64,000 nucleotides of DNA from positions 62,001-126,000 of the forward strand of contig NZ_FXTC01000004.1 in NCBI RefSeq assembly GCF_900182655.1, read 5' to 3'. A model generated the notes under the pieces. It was not told the DNA's origin. It worked only from the letters and a program-made list of their open reading frames with translations, and made no database searches. The position numbers were made by a program, and so were the translations under genes. This document shows positions 44,380-52,614 of the stretch, piece by piece; within the stretch, counting starts at the first letter, position 1; every line of letters starts with the position of its first letter. Origin of the DNA: Chryseobacterium rhizoplanae (GTDB taxonomy: Bacteria > Bacteroidota > Bacteroidia > Flavobacteriales > Weeksellaceae).

Positions 44380-45870
44380 TTATAAAGTTTCTCTGTCGGT
44401 TCTCATTTTAACCTTCAGGAATCGTATTAAAATTAATCCTGCCGCAAAGAATATGGTCATGGACAATGCCGCGATACGCATATTATTAAAATGCTCAATC
44501 AACGTTGCAAAGATGAATGTCCCGATGATGATGGCAATTTTCTCCAATACGTCATAGAAACTGAAATACGTTGTATTTTCCATTGAGTTTTCAGGAAGCA
44601 ATTTTGAATAGGTAGATCTGGACATCGCCTGAAGACCACCCATTACCAAACCTACTACTGCAGCTACTCCATAAAACTGGTATTCTACTGTTGGACTTTC
44701 TTTCTTCAGGAAGTAAGCCCATATACAAGCCGCTATCCATAAGATAATTGCAATGGAAATAACATTTCTGTTTCCGATTCTTTTGGATAGTCTTGAGAAA
44801 ATAATAGCCCCAATAATAGCTTCAATCTGAATTACCAAAAGGGTTCCGATAAGTTTATCCTGAGCCAGATTGATCTCACTTTTTCCGAATAAAGTTGCCA
44901 TAAGGAAGATCGTCTGCATTCCCACACTGTAAAAGAAGAAACTTGACAAAAAGAACTTCAGGTTTCTGTCTTTGAAAAGATCTCTTCCTACTTTAAAAAG
45001 TTCATGAAAGCTTTCTTTAGCAATATCTTTATAGAAACTCATATTATCTTTTAATACTTCAAAAAAGCCTCCCTGCTCTTCATGTTTTTTGAAAATATTT
45101 TTATAGTTCAATAATACAAGATCTTTAGGAAGTTTATCTTTCACATCCCCAAACTGAGGAAGGTGTTTGAATGTATACTGAGAGAAACCAAACCACCAGG
45201 CTCCTGTCAATAGGAAACTGATTCTTGTAAATAGCAGCTGCTGTGCTGCTCCTTTAGCAAAAACCTGAATAAGGACTAAACAGATCACCACTAAAACTAC
45301 AGACCCAATATACCCGTACACATATCCTCTGGAAGAAAGTGCATCCTGCCTGTCCGGTGTGGCAATATCCGGAAGAAAGGAGTTATAAAATACCAGACTC
45401 CCCCAAAAACCAACACTGGCTGTAATACTGAAGAGAAGCCCCAGAAATACATTATGCATCCCCGTAAACATGGCTAATCCCATACATGATGTAGCTCCTA
45501 AATAACAAAAGAACTGTAAAAAGGATTTTTTGTTTCCGATTGTATCTGCCAAGGAAGATAAAAACGGTGAAAGTAATACAACAATAAGGAAGGATATTGT
45601 TAATGAATATCCGTACACGGTATCCGGTTTGTATTCTTCTCCAAAAATTTTGATCATATGTCTTACCGGGACATCAATCCATGTTTTGGTTTCTGCTACG
45701 TATTCCTTTTTCTCATACGCTGTGGTAAGTATAGAGTAATAAATGGGGAAAATAGTAGAGGTAATCACCAGGGAATACACGGAATTTGCCCAGTCATATA
45801 CAGCCCAGGCTTTCATAATCTTCGGATTATTCTTTATGTTTTTAGGCTGTCGATTCTCAGTTTCAGACAT
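44380..45870 (-). CDS. MFS transporter, UMF1/Atg22-like family
   Basis: 496 aa, about twelve membrane spans. The N-terminus KIMKAWAVYDWANSVYSLVI (DWANSxY) is the hallmark of the UMF1/Atg22-like branch of the major facilitator superfamily; yeast Atg22 exports vacuolar amino acids. GSLVFYNSFLPDIATPDRQD and VMGGLQAMSRSTYSKLLPEN are further family stretches. The bacterial substrate is unknown. A -7 box 22 bp upstream marks its promoter, which overlaps the T run of the thiolase terminator. Confidence 0.9.
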   Translation of the reverse strand: MSETENRQPKNIKNNPKIMKAWAVYDWANSVYSLVITSTIFPIYYSILTTAYEKKEYVAETKTWIDVPVRHMIKIFGEEYKPDTVYGYSLTISFLIVVLLSPFLSSLADTIGNKKSFLQFFCYLGATSCMGLAMFTGMHNVFLGLLFSITASVGFWGSLVFYNSFLPDIATPDRQDALSSRGYVYGYIGSVVLVVICLVLIQVFAKGAAQQLLFTRISFLLTGAWWFGFSQYTFKHLPQFGDVKDKLPKDLVLLNYKNIFKKHEEQGGFFEVLKDNMSFYKDIAKESFHELFKVGRDLFKDRNLKFFLSSFFFYSVGMQTIFLMATLFGKSEINLAQDKLIGTLLVIQIEAIIGAIIFSRLSKRIGNRNVISIAIILWIAACIWAYFLKKESPTVEYQFYGVAAVVGLVMGGLQAMSRSTYSKLLPENSMENTTYFSFYDVLEKIAIIIGTFIFATLIEHFNNMRIAALSMTIFFAAGLILIRFLKVKMRTDRETL

Positions 45871-45891
45871 TTCAAATATATATTAGTAGCA

Positions 45892-45899
45892 CAAAAATA
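45892..45899 (-). promoter_or_regulatory. -7 box for the UMF1-type MFS gene
   Basis: Minus-strand TATTTTTG matches TAnnTTTG, 22 bp before the start codon. Confidence 0.5.
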
Positions 45900-45905
45900 G
45901 AAAAA

Positions 45906-45954
45906 CCATTAAGAAATGGATAAGTTTTTAAAAAAATTATCCATTCCTTAATGG
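45906..45954 (-). terminator. Long hairpin terminator of the thiolase gene
   Basis: 18-bp stem CCATTAAGAAATGGATAA pairing with its complement (one mismatch) across 13 nt, followed by TTTTTCTATTTTT on the minus strand, 23 bp past the thiolase stop. Confidence 0.8.
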
Positions 45955-45976
45955 TAATATATTCGTAAACAGAATA

Positions 45977-47155
45977 TTAGATATTTTCAATCACGATAGC
46001 AGAAGCTCCGCCACCTCCGTTACAGATTGCTGCTGCACCGTATTTAGCGTTATTTTGCTTTAAAACGTTAATCAATGTAACGATGATTCTTGAACCTGAA
46101 CTTCCCAGTGGGTGTCCCAATGCAACAGCTCCTCCGTTTACATTTACTTTAGCAGCATCTAATCCTAAGATTTTGTTGTTAGCCAATCCTACTACTGAAA
46201 AAGCTTCGTTGAATTCGAAGAAATCAATATCAGAAACTTCTAATCCTGCTTTTTTAAGAGCGATAGGTAATGCTTTTGCCGGAGCAGTTGTAAAGTTTTC
46301 AGGCTCATGTGCTGCATCAGCATAAGAAACGATTTTTGCAAGAGGCTTCAATCCAAGTTCTTCCATTTTTTCTTTGGAAACAAGGATCAATGCCGAAGCA
46401 CCGTCATTCAAAGTAGATGCGTTAGCTGCGGTTACTGTTCCTTCTTCTTTTTTGAATACGGTAGGAAGCGTTGAAATTCTGTCGAAGTTTACTGCTTTGT
46501 ATTCTTCATCTTCAGCAAAAATTACAGGCTCACCTTTTCTCTGAGGAATAGAAACCGGTACAATTTCTTCACTGAATTTTCCTTCGCTCCAAGCTTTTGC
46601 AGATCTTTTGTAAGATTCTACAGCGAAGTTATCCTGATCTTCTCTTGTGATATTATAGTCTGCTGCACATTTTTCTGCACATACTCCCATATGCACTTTG
46701 TTGTATACGTCTGTAAGACCGTCAAGCACCATCCCATCAAGCATTTTGATATCGCCTAATTTTGTAGCCACTCTTGCATTGTAATAATGAGGAACTAAAG
46801 ACATATTTTCCATACCTCCGGCAACAATTACGTCTGCATCACCAGCTTTGATTGCCTGAGCAGCCATTGTTACAGCCTTCATTCCTGAAGCACAAACTTT
46901 ATTAACTGTAGTAGAAGGTGTATTGATTGAAAGACCTGCTCCTAAAGCTACCTGACGAGCCGGCGCCTGGCCTTCTCCTGCCTGCAGAACATTGCCCATA
47001 TAAATTTCCTGAACAGCATTAGGATCTAAACCAATTTTATCCAGTGCTCCTTTTACAGCAGTTGCTCCCAGTTTTGTAGCCGGAACTGTTGACAAGCTTC
47101 CCATAAAACTCCCCATAGGTGTTCTTACTGCGGAAACGATGAATACTTCTTTCAT
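45977..47155 (-). CDS. Acetyl-CoA C-acetyltransferase (thiolase)
   Basis: 392-aa thiolase that condenses two acetyl-CoA or cleaves acetoacetyl-CoA. Start MKEVFIVSAVRTPMGSFMG; nucleophile Cys in NKVCASGMKAVTMAAQAI near residue 88; NEAFSVVGLAN with catalytic His region GGAVALGHPLGSSGSRI; second Cys in AAICNGGGGASAIVIENI. These fit the biosynthetic/degradative acetyl-CoA acetyltransferase group. In this organism it could feed the mevalonate route or finish fatty acid or amino-acid breakdown. Single-gene unit. Confidence 0.96.
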   Translation of the reverse strand: MKEVFIVSAVRTPMGSFMGSLSTVPATKLGATAVKGALDKIGLDPNAVQEIYMGNVLQAGEGQAPARQVALGAGLSINTPSTTVNKVCASGMKAVTMAAQAIKAGDADVIVAGGMENMSLVPHYYNARVATKLGDIKMLDGMVLDGLTDVYNKVHMGVCAEKCAADYNITREDQDNFAVESYKRSAKAWSEGKFSEEIVPVSIPQRKGEPVIFAEDEEYKAVNFDRISTLPTVFKKEEGTVTAANASTLNDGASALILVSKEKMEELGLKPLAKIVSYADAAHEPENFTTAPAKALPIALKKAGLEVSDIDFFEFNEAFSVVGLANNKILGLDAAKVNVNGGAVALGHPLGSSGSRIIVTLINVLKQNNAKYGAAAICNGGGGASAIVIENI

Positions 47156-47178
47156 GTATATAATTTTTATTTTTAGCT

Positions 47179-47200
47179 AAACGGAACAAAGATTCCGTTT
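47179..47200 (-). terminator. Hairpin after the small secreted protein gene
   Basis: 8-bp stem AAACGGAA/TTCCGTTT with 6-nt loop. The T run on the minus strand is poor, so termination is tentative; it lies in the thiolase leader. Confidence 0.45.
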
Positions 47201-47213
47201 TATTAGGTTGAAT

Positions 47214-47624
47214 TTATTTCACTTTTACATAAACCACATCAAACTGAGTCCCTTCAATTTTAGTATTAACTTTCAGAAGGTTATCCTGAGTTGCTATAAT
47301 CTTATTATTGAAGACATCTCCTATCTGTACTGGATTATCTTTATCAGATTTCTCCATAATGATTGCTTTGTAGTTGCAGTCATCCACAAAAACCAATGTT
47401 GATTTGATATAGTCTTTTCCATTATTGAAATATTCAGTCTGAACATTATCTTTAATGGTCATATGCCATATTCCTTCCGGGTAATTGGGTCTCACAAATT
47501 TACCTTCTTTTATATTGGCACATTTAGGTGGATTATCCGGTTTTTTCTGATTTGCAGTCTGCGCGTTAATCTGTGTAGCTGCCAACAACAAAATTCCTGC
47601 GGAAAATATTTTTAAGAAGTTCAT
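47214..47624 (-). CDS. Hypothetical secreted protein
   Basis: 136 aa with signal peptide MNFLKIFSAGILLLAATQIN followed by AQTANQKK. The mature part is about 115 residues, beta-rich, with CANIKEGKFVRPNYPEGIWH, VQTEYFNNGKDYIKSTLVFV and DDCNYKAIIMEKSDKDNPVQ; it looks like a small lipocalin-like or NTF2-like exported domain but was not assigned. It begins 2 bp after the upstream membrane-protein gene, so the two are one unit. Confidence 0.7.
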   Translation of the reverse strand: MNFLKIFSAGILLLAATQINAQTANQKKPDNPPKCANIKEGKFVRPNYPEGIWHMTIKDNVQTEYFNNGKDYIKSTLVFVDDCNYKAIIMEKSDKDNPVQIGDVFNNKIIATQDNLLKVNTKIEGTQFDVVYVKVK

Positions 47625-47626
47625 CT

Positions 47627-48031
47627 TTATAGTTGTGTTCGATTATTTACTTTTTTGCTTCCTCCTGCAAAAACCAAAAGGAAAGCTCCTAAAAATTCTA
47701 CAGCCCAGCCCCATTTCAGTTTAACAATTCCGGCAAAAGTTTCCTGCCATGATTTGAATGGTAAAAAGCTAAAGTATTGCAAAGACTGCATTTTCACAGC
47801 GAATAAGGTAAACGCAAATAAAAGGATAAGCAGGATACCAAAAAATCTCACGATTTTTACGCTGTTATTAACAATTCCAAAAACTGCACATGCAGCAAAT
47901 ATCCAGCATGCAATAGCCAGATAATGATCAAGTTTCCAATAGTTCCAGTTCCCAATAACAGGTACATGCACCAAGGGTAAAAAACTGCCTGCTACAACTA
48001 ACAGTAATCCTAATAACTGAATATTTTTCAT
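47627..48031 (-). CDS. Hypothetical four-span membrane protein
   Basis: 134 aa from MKNIQLLGLLLVVAGSFLPL; the extra 27 in-frame residues upstream run through a terminator hairpin and are rejected. Four hydrophobic spans: 5-22, 38-55, 62-80 and 112-128. A short loop includes HVPVIGNWNYWKLDHYL. No family recognised. It is followed after 2 bp by the small secreted protein gene. Confidence 0.7.
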   Translation of the reverse strand: MKNIQLLGLLLVVAGSFLPLVHVPVIGNWNYWKLDHYLAIACWIFAACAVFGIVNNSVKIVRFFGILLILLFAFTLFAVKMQSLQYFSFLPFKSWQETFAGIVKLKWGWAVEFLGAFLLVFAGGSKKVNNRTQL

Positions 48032-48058
48032 ATTTACTAAAGTGCCAAAATACAAAAA

Positions 48059-48085
48059 AAAACACACTTTTAAATAGTGTGTTTT
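48059..48085 (-). terminator. Minus-strand terminator upstream of the membrane-protein gene
   Basis: 10-bp stem AAAACACACT/AGTGTGTTTT with 7-nt loop, then nine T on the minus strand. It is the third hairpin in the 327-bp gap and insulates the following gene. Confidence 0.75.
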
Positions 48086-48123
48086 AAAAATAGGATTTCT
48101 GTACCCGAACACTTGTTAGTTAC

Positions 48124-48167
48124 AAAAAAGCCTTACTATTATTATTTATTACACAAAGAAAAAGGCT
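48124..48167 (-). terminator. Terminator behind the gene remnant
   Basis: Stem AGCCTT/AAGGCT with a long AT loop and six T on the minus strand, 14 bp past the stop codon of the remnant at 48181. Confidence 0.5.
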
Positions 48168-48180
48168 ATTTATTATTAAA

Positions 48181-48294
48181 TTAAAAATTAACATTTACGA
48201 TCTCTATCCCGATCTGAAGTCCATATTTTTTCTTCAGCAAAGCATTGTCATTGAAAGTGGATGTAAAGTCTTTACGAAAAGTAACATTTAGGTC
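48181..48294 (-). pseudogene. 3' remnant of a lost gene (37 codons plus stop)
   Basis: In the gap between the nucleoside permease and the four-span protein, one frame reads without interruption from an upstream stop codon: it starts DLNVTFRKDFTSTFNDN, continues DNALLKKKYGLQIGIEIVN and ends VNF-stop. There is no start codon, and composition is protein-like (beta-strand C-terminus ending in Phe, as in outer-membrane proteins). A terminator follows it. I read it as the tail of a deleted gene; the family was not recognised. Confidence 0.5.
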
Positions 48295-48304
48295 TTAAAA
48301 TAAA

Positions 48305-48332
48305 AAATTGCATTTTAAAAAAAATGCAATTT
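48305..48332 (-). terminator. Terminator of the nucleoside permease gene
   Basis: 12-bp perfect stem AAATTGCATTTT with loop AAAA, followed by TTTATTTT on the minus strand. Confidence 0.75.
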
Positions 48333-48357
48333 AATATCTTAAGAATGTTAGTTTTAA

Positions 48358-49740
48358 TTAATGTTTTACGGATGAAACATCTTCCGGGTTGTGTTTATGT
48401 TTAAACAATACAGCAAAGAATATAGCCAGCACCAGTGAATAAATGGCAAATGAAAGCCATATCTGCTGCCAGTCTTTTACCATTACCACAGATGAAAGCG
48501 TTCCGTCTGAATTAACCGCTGCATTGAAACTATTTTTTAGAATTTCAAGGAAAGTAGGATTATCAGGTGTAGTTTGCAGATAAGTGGATAAATCTGAAAC
48601 GGTTGTAAATTTGTGGGTAAAGAATTTATCAATAGCCCAGCCTGCAATATAACTTCCAAAAACAGCTCCGAAACCGTTGGTCATCATCATAAATAACCCC
48701 TGAGCTGAAGAACGTATTTTTTTATCTGTAGTTGTTTCTACGAAAAGTGATCCTGAAATATTAAAGAAATCAAATGCCATTCCGTATACAATACATGAAA
48801 GGATGATCAGGGAAAGTCCAAATCCGTCCGGAACGCCATATGCAAAGAATCCGAATCTTAAAACCCAAGCCAGCATAGACATCAGCATTACTTTTTTAAT
48901 TCCGAATTTCTTCAGAAAGAAAGGAATCGCCAGAATAAACAAGGTTTCTGATACCTGAGAAATAGACATGATAATGGTAGATCTTTGTACTACAAATGAG
49001 TCCGCGTATTTAGGAAAATGTGAAAATTCACTTAAGAAAACATCTCCATATGCATTGGTAAGCTGAAGTGCAGCTCCTAAAAGCATTGAAAATAAAAAGA
49101 ACAAAGCCATTTTATAATTTCCAAAAAGCTTGAATGCATTCAATCCTAATTGTTCAGACAGCGGCGAGTTTTTATCAATCAGCTTTTGTGGCGGGCATTT
49201 TGGTAAAGTAAGAGCATAAATTCCTAAGAATATAGCTACAGCACCTCCAATATAAAACTGTCCTTCTGTAGCTTTGTTTCCACTAAGGTTAGTAATCCAC
49301 ATGGCTACAATAAAACCAATGGTACCCCATACACGAATAGGCGGAAAATCTTTCACTACATCCATATTGTTATTTTTCAGGATCGTATAAGAAATAGAGT
49401 TTGCCAGTGCAATGGTAGGCATATAAAAACACATCGCCACAAGCATCACCGAAAAGAAAGAATTCGGGTCTGCAGAATGAGGCAATACGAAAAGAATAAC
49501 CCCATAAAGGATGTGTAATACTGAAAATATACGCTCCGCATTAACCCAGCGGTCAGCAATAATTCCAGTAATGGTTGGCATAAAAATGGAAGCAATTCCC
49601 ATGGTTCCGAACACAGCTCCAAACTGAGTTCCTTCCCAATGTTTTGTGCCAAACCAGAAGTTTGCCATCGTAATCAGCCATGCTCCCCAAACAAAAAATT
49701 GAAGGAAACTGAGGATGGTCAGTCGTAATTTTAAATTCAT
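48358..49740 (-). CDS. Nucleoside permease, NupG/NHS family MFS
   Basis: 460-aa, twelve-span nucleoside:H+ symporter-like protein. The start MNLKLRLTILSFLQFFVWGA and NFWFGTKHWEGTQFGAVFGT are the NupG N-terminal signature; GIIADRWVNAERIFSVLHIL and LANSISYTILKNNNMDVVKD follow, and PIRVWGTIGFIVAMWI lies in span 4-5. It imports purine or pyrimidine nucleosides with protons. It reads in the same direction as, and begins 21 bp after, the bifunctional nuclease gene. Confidence 0.92.
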   Translation of the reverse strand: MNLKLRLTILSFLQFFVWGAWLITMANFWFGTKHWEGTQFGAVFGTMGIASIFMPTITGIIADRWVNAERIFSVLHILYGVILFVLPHSADPNSFFSVMLVAMCFYMPTIALANSISYTILKNNNMDVVKDFPPIRVWGTIGFIVAMWITNLSGNKATEGQFYIGGAVAIFLGIYALTLPKCPPQKLIDKNSPLSEQLGLNAFKLFGNYKMALFFLFSMLLGAALQLTNAYGDVFLSEFSHFPKYADSFVVQRSTIIMSISQVSETLFILAIPFFLKKFGIKKVMLMSMLAWVLRFGFFAYGVPDGFGLSLIILSCIVYGMAFDFFNISGSLFVETTTDKKIRSSAQGLFMMMTNGFGAVFGSYIAGWAIDKFFTHKFTTVSDLSTYLQTTPDNPTFLEILKNSFNAAVNSDGTLSSVVMVKDWQQIWLSFAIYSLVLAIFFAVLFKHKHNPEDVSSVKH

Positions 49741-49761
49741 AGTTTATATAAAAAGTATCTC

Positions 49762-50361
49762 TTAGTCAATTGTCTTTTTCCTTCTCTTGATTTCTTCCTG
49801 GATTTCAAGAGCAGTATCATAGTCTTCTTCTTTAACGGCATCCTCCAGTAATTTCTGAAGTTCTTCCATAGAAAGAGATTTTAAGTTGTCTTCTGTCTGT
49901 ACAGTTTCTGAGAAAGACTGGTCTTCTTTGGCAACATCTTCCAGTTCTAATAAAATTCCGGCTTCATTCAGAACCTGCTGTGTGGTAAATATGGGTGCAT
50001 CAAATCTTACCGCCATTGCAACAGCATCGGAAGTTCTGGCATCAAGGATCAATTCTTCATCGTTCACTTTATTTTTAAAGTTGATATTCGAGAAGAATAC
50101 TCCGTCTACAATCTGATAAATAATCACAGAGATCAATTCATAGTTGGCAGAGACTATAAATTTTGTAAATAAATCATGAGTAAGAGGACGCGGCGGATGA
50201 ATATCTTTTTCCAATCCGAGAGAGATAGACTGGGCTTCGAAATTTCCTATAACAACAGGTAATTTTATGTGTGTTTCTTCATGCTCCAGTAACAATGCGT
50301 ACGCCCCTGATTGTGTCTGGCTGTACGATATTCCGCGAATAATTAGCTGCTTATAATCCAT
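49762..50361 (-). CDS. Bifunctional nuclease (DUF151) with UVR domain
   Basis: 199 aa. Residues 1-135 are a BFN/DUF151 domain: SQTQSGAYALLLEHEETHIK, LPVVIGNFEAQSISLGLEKD, and RTSDAVAMAVRFDAPIFTTQ. Residues 160-195 form a UvrB/UvrC-type motif (SMEELQKLLEDAVKEEDYDT, then ALEIQEEIKRRK). Related domains have RNase and DNase activity or bind nucleic acid; the exact role here is unknown. The -7 box ends only 6 bp before the ATG, so the mRNA may be leaderless. Confidence 0.92.
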   Translation of the reverse strand: MDYKQLIIRGISYSQTQSGAYALLLEHEETHIKLPVVIGNFEAQSISLGLEKDIHPPRPLTHDLFTKFIVSANYELISVIIYQIVDGVFFSNINFKNKVNDEELILDARTSDAVAMAVRFDAPIFTTQQVLNEAGILLELEDVAKEDQSFSETVQTEDNLKSLSMEELQKLLEDAVKEEDYDTALEIQEEIKRRKKTID

Positions 50362-50366
50362 AGCTA

Positions 50367-50374
50367 CAAATATA
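50367..50374 (-). promoter_or_regulatory. -7 box for the bifunctional nuclease gene (possibly leaderless mRNA)
   Basis: Minus-strand TATATTTG matches TAnnTTTG. Its 3' end is 6 bp from the start codon, so transcription should begin at or next to the ATG. Confidence 0.55.
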
Positions 50375-50415
50375 GATTAATTTTTTATTGTGATTTTACT
50401 TTTTTACGCAAAAAT

Positions 50416-50439
50416 AAAAGCCCGGAAAGCCGAGCTTTT
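50416..50439 (-). terminator. Terminator of etfBA
   Basis: Stem AAAAGC-CGG/CCG-GCTTTT with one mismatch, T run on the minus strand, about 107 bp past the etfA stop. Confidence 0.65.
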
Positions 50440-50471
50440 ATCTGTATTGTTGATGATTGTCAAACGTAAAT

Positions 50472-50542
50472 AGTGAATTTTGCTTCGCAGGTAAATGTTT
50501 AAAAATTGACACGCAAAACGAATTGACTATTCACAATTCACT
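50472..50542. repeat. Interspersed palindromic repeat, copy with TGCTTCGCA core
   Basis: Ends AGTGAATT/AATTCACT form an inverted repeat; inside are TTTTGCTTCGCAGG and CGCAAAACG. A related core, TGAATTCTGCTTCGCAAGTG, occurs at 62579. Confidence 0.5.
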
Positions 50543-50545
50543 TTC

Positions 50546-51493
50546 TTATCCTTTTATTGCTTTAATTTTCTCTGTTAATGCAGGAATAATCTGGAAAGCA
50601 TCTCCTACTACTCCATAATCAGCAGACTTGAAGAATGGTGCTTCAGGATCGCTGTTGATTACTACGATAGTTTTTGAAGAGTTTACTCCGGCAAGGTGCT
50701 GAATTGCCCCTGAAATCCCTACAGCAATGTAAAGATTCGGAGAAATTGCCTTACCTGTTTGTCCTACGTGCTCTGTGTGAGGTCTCCATCCGATATCAGA
50801 AACCGGTTTAGAACATGCTGTAGCTGCTCCTAAAACGTTTGCTAAATCTTCAATCATTCCCCAGTTTTCAGGTCCTTTCATTCCTCTACCGGCAGAAACA
50901 ACAACTTCAGCTTCTTTAAGGTCTAATTTACCTGAGCTCTGCTCGTGAGAAATCACTTTAGTATCTTCATTAGCTACTGATAGGTTTTTCACTTCTTCTG
51001 AACCTGATACTGCATTTTCTTTAACACCGAAAGCGTTTTGAGAAACCGTAACGATTACTCCGTTTCCTTCAGCTTTTGCATGCATAAAACCTTTTCCGGA
51101 GAATGCTCTTCTCTTTACCTGGAAAGGAGAAAGGCTTTCAGGAGCTTCCAAAGCGTTAGTAATTAAAGAATAGTTCTTCATTACAGAAAGCATCGGAGCA
51201 ATTGAAGAAGCATCAGTTGTGTGAGGGAAAACGATAATGTTTCCGTCCGCTACTTCACTTACAGCCTGTGCGAATGCTTTTGCTGAGAAATTTTTAAGAC
51301 CTTCGTCTTTGATATTGATAACGTTTGATGCTCCATATTTGTATAATAAATCTGAAGAATCTGTTGGGTTTACAGAGATTGCCGTAACGGTATCTCCTGC
51401 TTTGTCAGCAATAGCTTTAGCGTAAGAAACTGCTTCAAAAGCTGCTTTTTTGTAAACTCCGTTTATATTTTCTGCGTATACGAATACTGCCAT
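50546..51493 (-). CDS. etfA: Electron transfer flavoprotein subunit alpha
   Basis: FAD-binding subunit of ETF, which collects electrons from acyl-CoA and other dehydrogenases and passes them to the quinone pool. 315 aa. The FAD domain has VSAGRGMKGPENWGMIEDLA near residue 208 and the signature VGQTGKAISPNLYIAVGISG near 253, then AIQHLAGVNSSKTIVVINSD and PIFKSADYG-type stretch EAPFFKSADYGVVGDAFQII. It is the second gene of etfB-etfA, with a 128-bp intergenic gap that has no convincing gene. Confidence 0.97.
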   Translation of the reverse strand: MAVFVYAENINGVYKKAAFEAVSYAKAIADKAGDTVTAISVNPTDSSDLLYKYGASNVINIKDEGLKNFSAKAFAQAVSEVADGNIIVFPHTTDASSIAPMLSVMKNYSLITNALEAPESLSPFQVKRRAFSGKGFMHAKAEGNGVIVTVSQNAFGVKENAVSGSEEVKNLSVANEDTKVISHEQSSGKLDLKEAEVVVSAGRGMKGPENWGMIEDLANVLGAATACSKPVSDIGWRPHTEHVGQTGKAISPNLYIAVGISGAIQHLAGVNSSKTIVVINSDPEAPFFKSADYGVVGDAFQIIPALTEKIKAIKG

Positions 51494-51621
51494 TTGAAAT
51501 TTGTTTAGGGTTTAATGTTTAAGATTCAGGGTTGCCCAATGCTTTGAATAGTAATGAAACTGAGTAATTCCCTATTTGCATCAATGTCATCTGAATCTTT
51601 TTACTTTTTACTTGGTTCTTA

Positions 51622-52368
51622 TTAAATTACTTTAGCTTCTTCGTGAAGTAATCTTACCAATTCATCCAGGTTGTCAGGAGAAACCATTTTCACAGCTGCT
51701 CTTGGGGGAACGCTGTCATAAGATACTCCCTGAACTTTTACTTCTGAAGAAGCAGGCTCTACTACCTGTAGAGGTTTTGTTCTTGCAGACATAATTCCTC
51801 TCATATTCGGGATGATAAGGTCTTTTTCATCTACCAAACCTTTCTGACCAGCAATGATAGCCGGTAATTTTACAGAAATAGTTTCTTTTCCTCCTTCAAT
51901 TTCTCTTACTGCAGTAGCTTCACTTCCGTTTACATCTAATCCTACTGAAGCGTTTACGAAAGGATGGTTCAATAGCTGAGCCACCATTCCCGGAACAGAA
52001 CCTCCGTTATAGTCGATAGATTCTTTTCCGCAAAGGATAAGATCATATCCTCCGTTTTGAGCTACAGCTGCAATTTCTTTTGCTGTAGAATAGCTGTCTT
52101 TAGGATCAAGATTTACTCTTACTGCATCATTAGCACCAATTGCTAATGCTTTTCTGATCACAGGTTCTGTACCAGCATCTCCTACGTTGATTACTGTTAC
52201 TGTTGCTCCCTGAGATTCCTGAAGTTTAACCGCTTTTGTCAATGCAAATTCGTCTAGCGGGTTGATCACCCACTGAATTCCGTTTTTGTCGAAAGCAGAT
52301 TTATCTGCTGTAAAGTTAATTTTGGAAGTAGTATCCGGAACACTACTAATACAAACTAATATTTTCAT
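51622..52368 (-). CDS. etfB: Electron transfer flavoprotein subunit beta
   Basis: 248-aa AMP-binding partner of EtfA. It opens MKILVCISSVPDTTSKINF and has NPLDEFALTKAVKLQESQGA near residue 36, then VNVGDAGTEPVIRKALAIGA and LCGKESIDYNGGSVPGMVAQ (family signature near 115-130), and ends with a helical arm that contacts the alpha subunit. The pair couples beta-oxidation and amino-acid breakdown to the respiratory chain. A perfect palindrome lies 141 bp upstream. Confidence 0.97.
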   Translation of the reverse strand: MKILVCISSVPDTTSKINFTADKSAFDKNGIQWVINPLDEFALTKAVKLQESQGATVTVINVGDAGTEPVIRKALAIGANDAVRVNLDPKDSYSTAKEIAAVAQNGGYDLILCGKESIDYNGGSVPGMVAQLLNHPFVNASVGLDVNGSEATAVREIEGGKETISVKLPAIIAGQKGLVDEKDLIIPNMRGIMSARTKPLQVVEPASSEVKVQGVSYDSVPPRAAVKMVSPDNLDELVRLLHEEAKVI

Positions 52369-52508
52369 ATGTTGCTTATTGTTTTTATTGTCATATGTAA
52401 TCTTACGATTTCATGTGTACTATTTTATTTTTTCCCTTTAATGCATCAACCCATGATGATTTTTGCAGAGATTTTGTTTGAATTAATTTTTGCTAATATA
52501 AGCAAAAA

Positions 52509-52532
52509 ATATATTATGCATGCATAATATAT
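52509..52532. promoter_or_regulatory. 24-bp perfect palindrome upstream of etfB
   Basis: ATATATTATGCA directly abuts its complement TGCATAATATAT with no spacer. Next to it, at 52487-52508, is a second inverted repeat (TTTTTGCT/AGCAAAAA). Placed 141 bp before etfB, it could be an operator for the electron-transfer flavoprotein genes or a cruciform-forming site; no regulator is encoded close by. Confidence 0.45.
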
Positions 52533-52564
52533 ATTGATTTGTTATTCAGCGCATTAAAATTAAC

Positions 52565-52589
52565 AAAACGCCCTAATACAGAGCGTTTT
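52565..52589 (-). terminator. Terminator of T9SS cargo gene at 52615
   Basis: Stem AAAACGC/GCGTTTT extended past one mismatch, T run on the minus strand, 25 bp past the stop. Confidence 0.65.
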
Positions 52590-52614
52590 CGTGTTATCAG
52601 AAGTAAGATTCAGA

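Noticed and set aside
51519-51581. 20-codon minus-strand frame between etfB and etfA
   Set aside because: MQIGNYSVSLLFKALGNPES has no supporting context; probably a chance frame in the intergenic gap.
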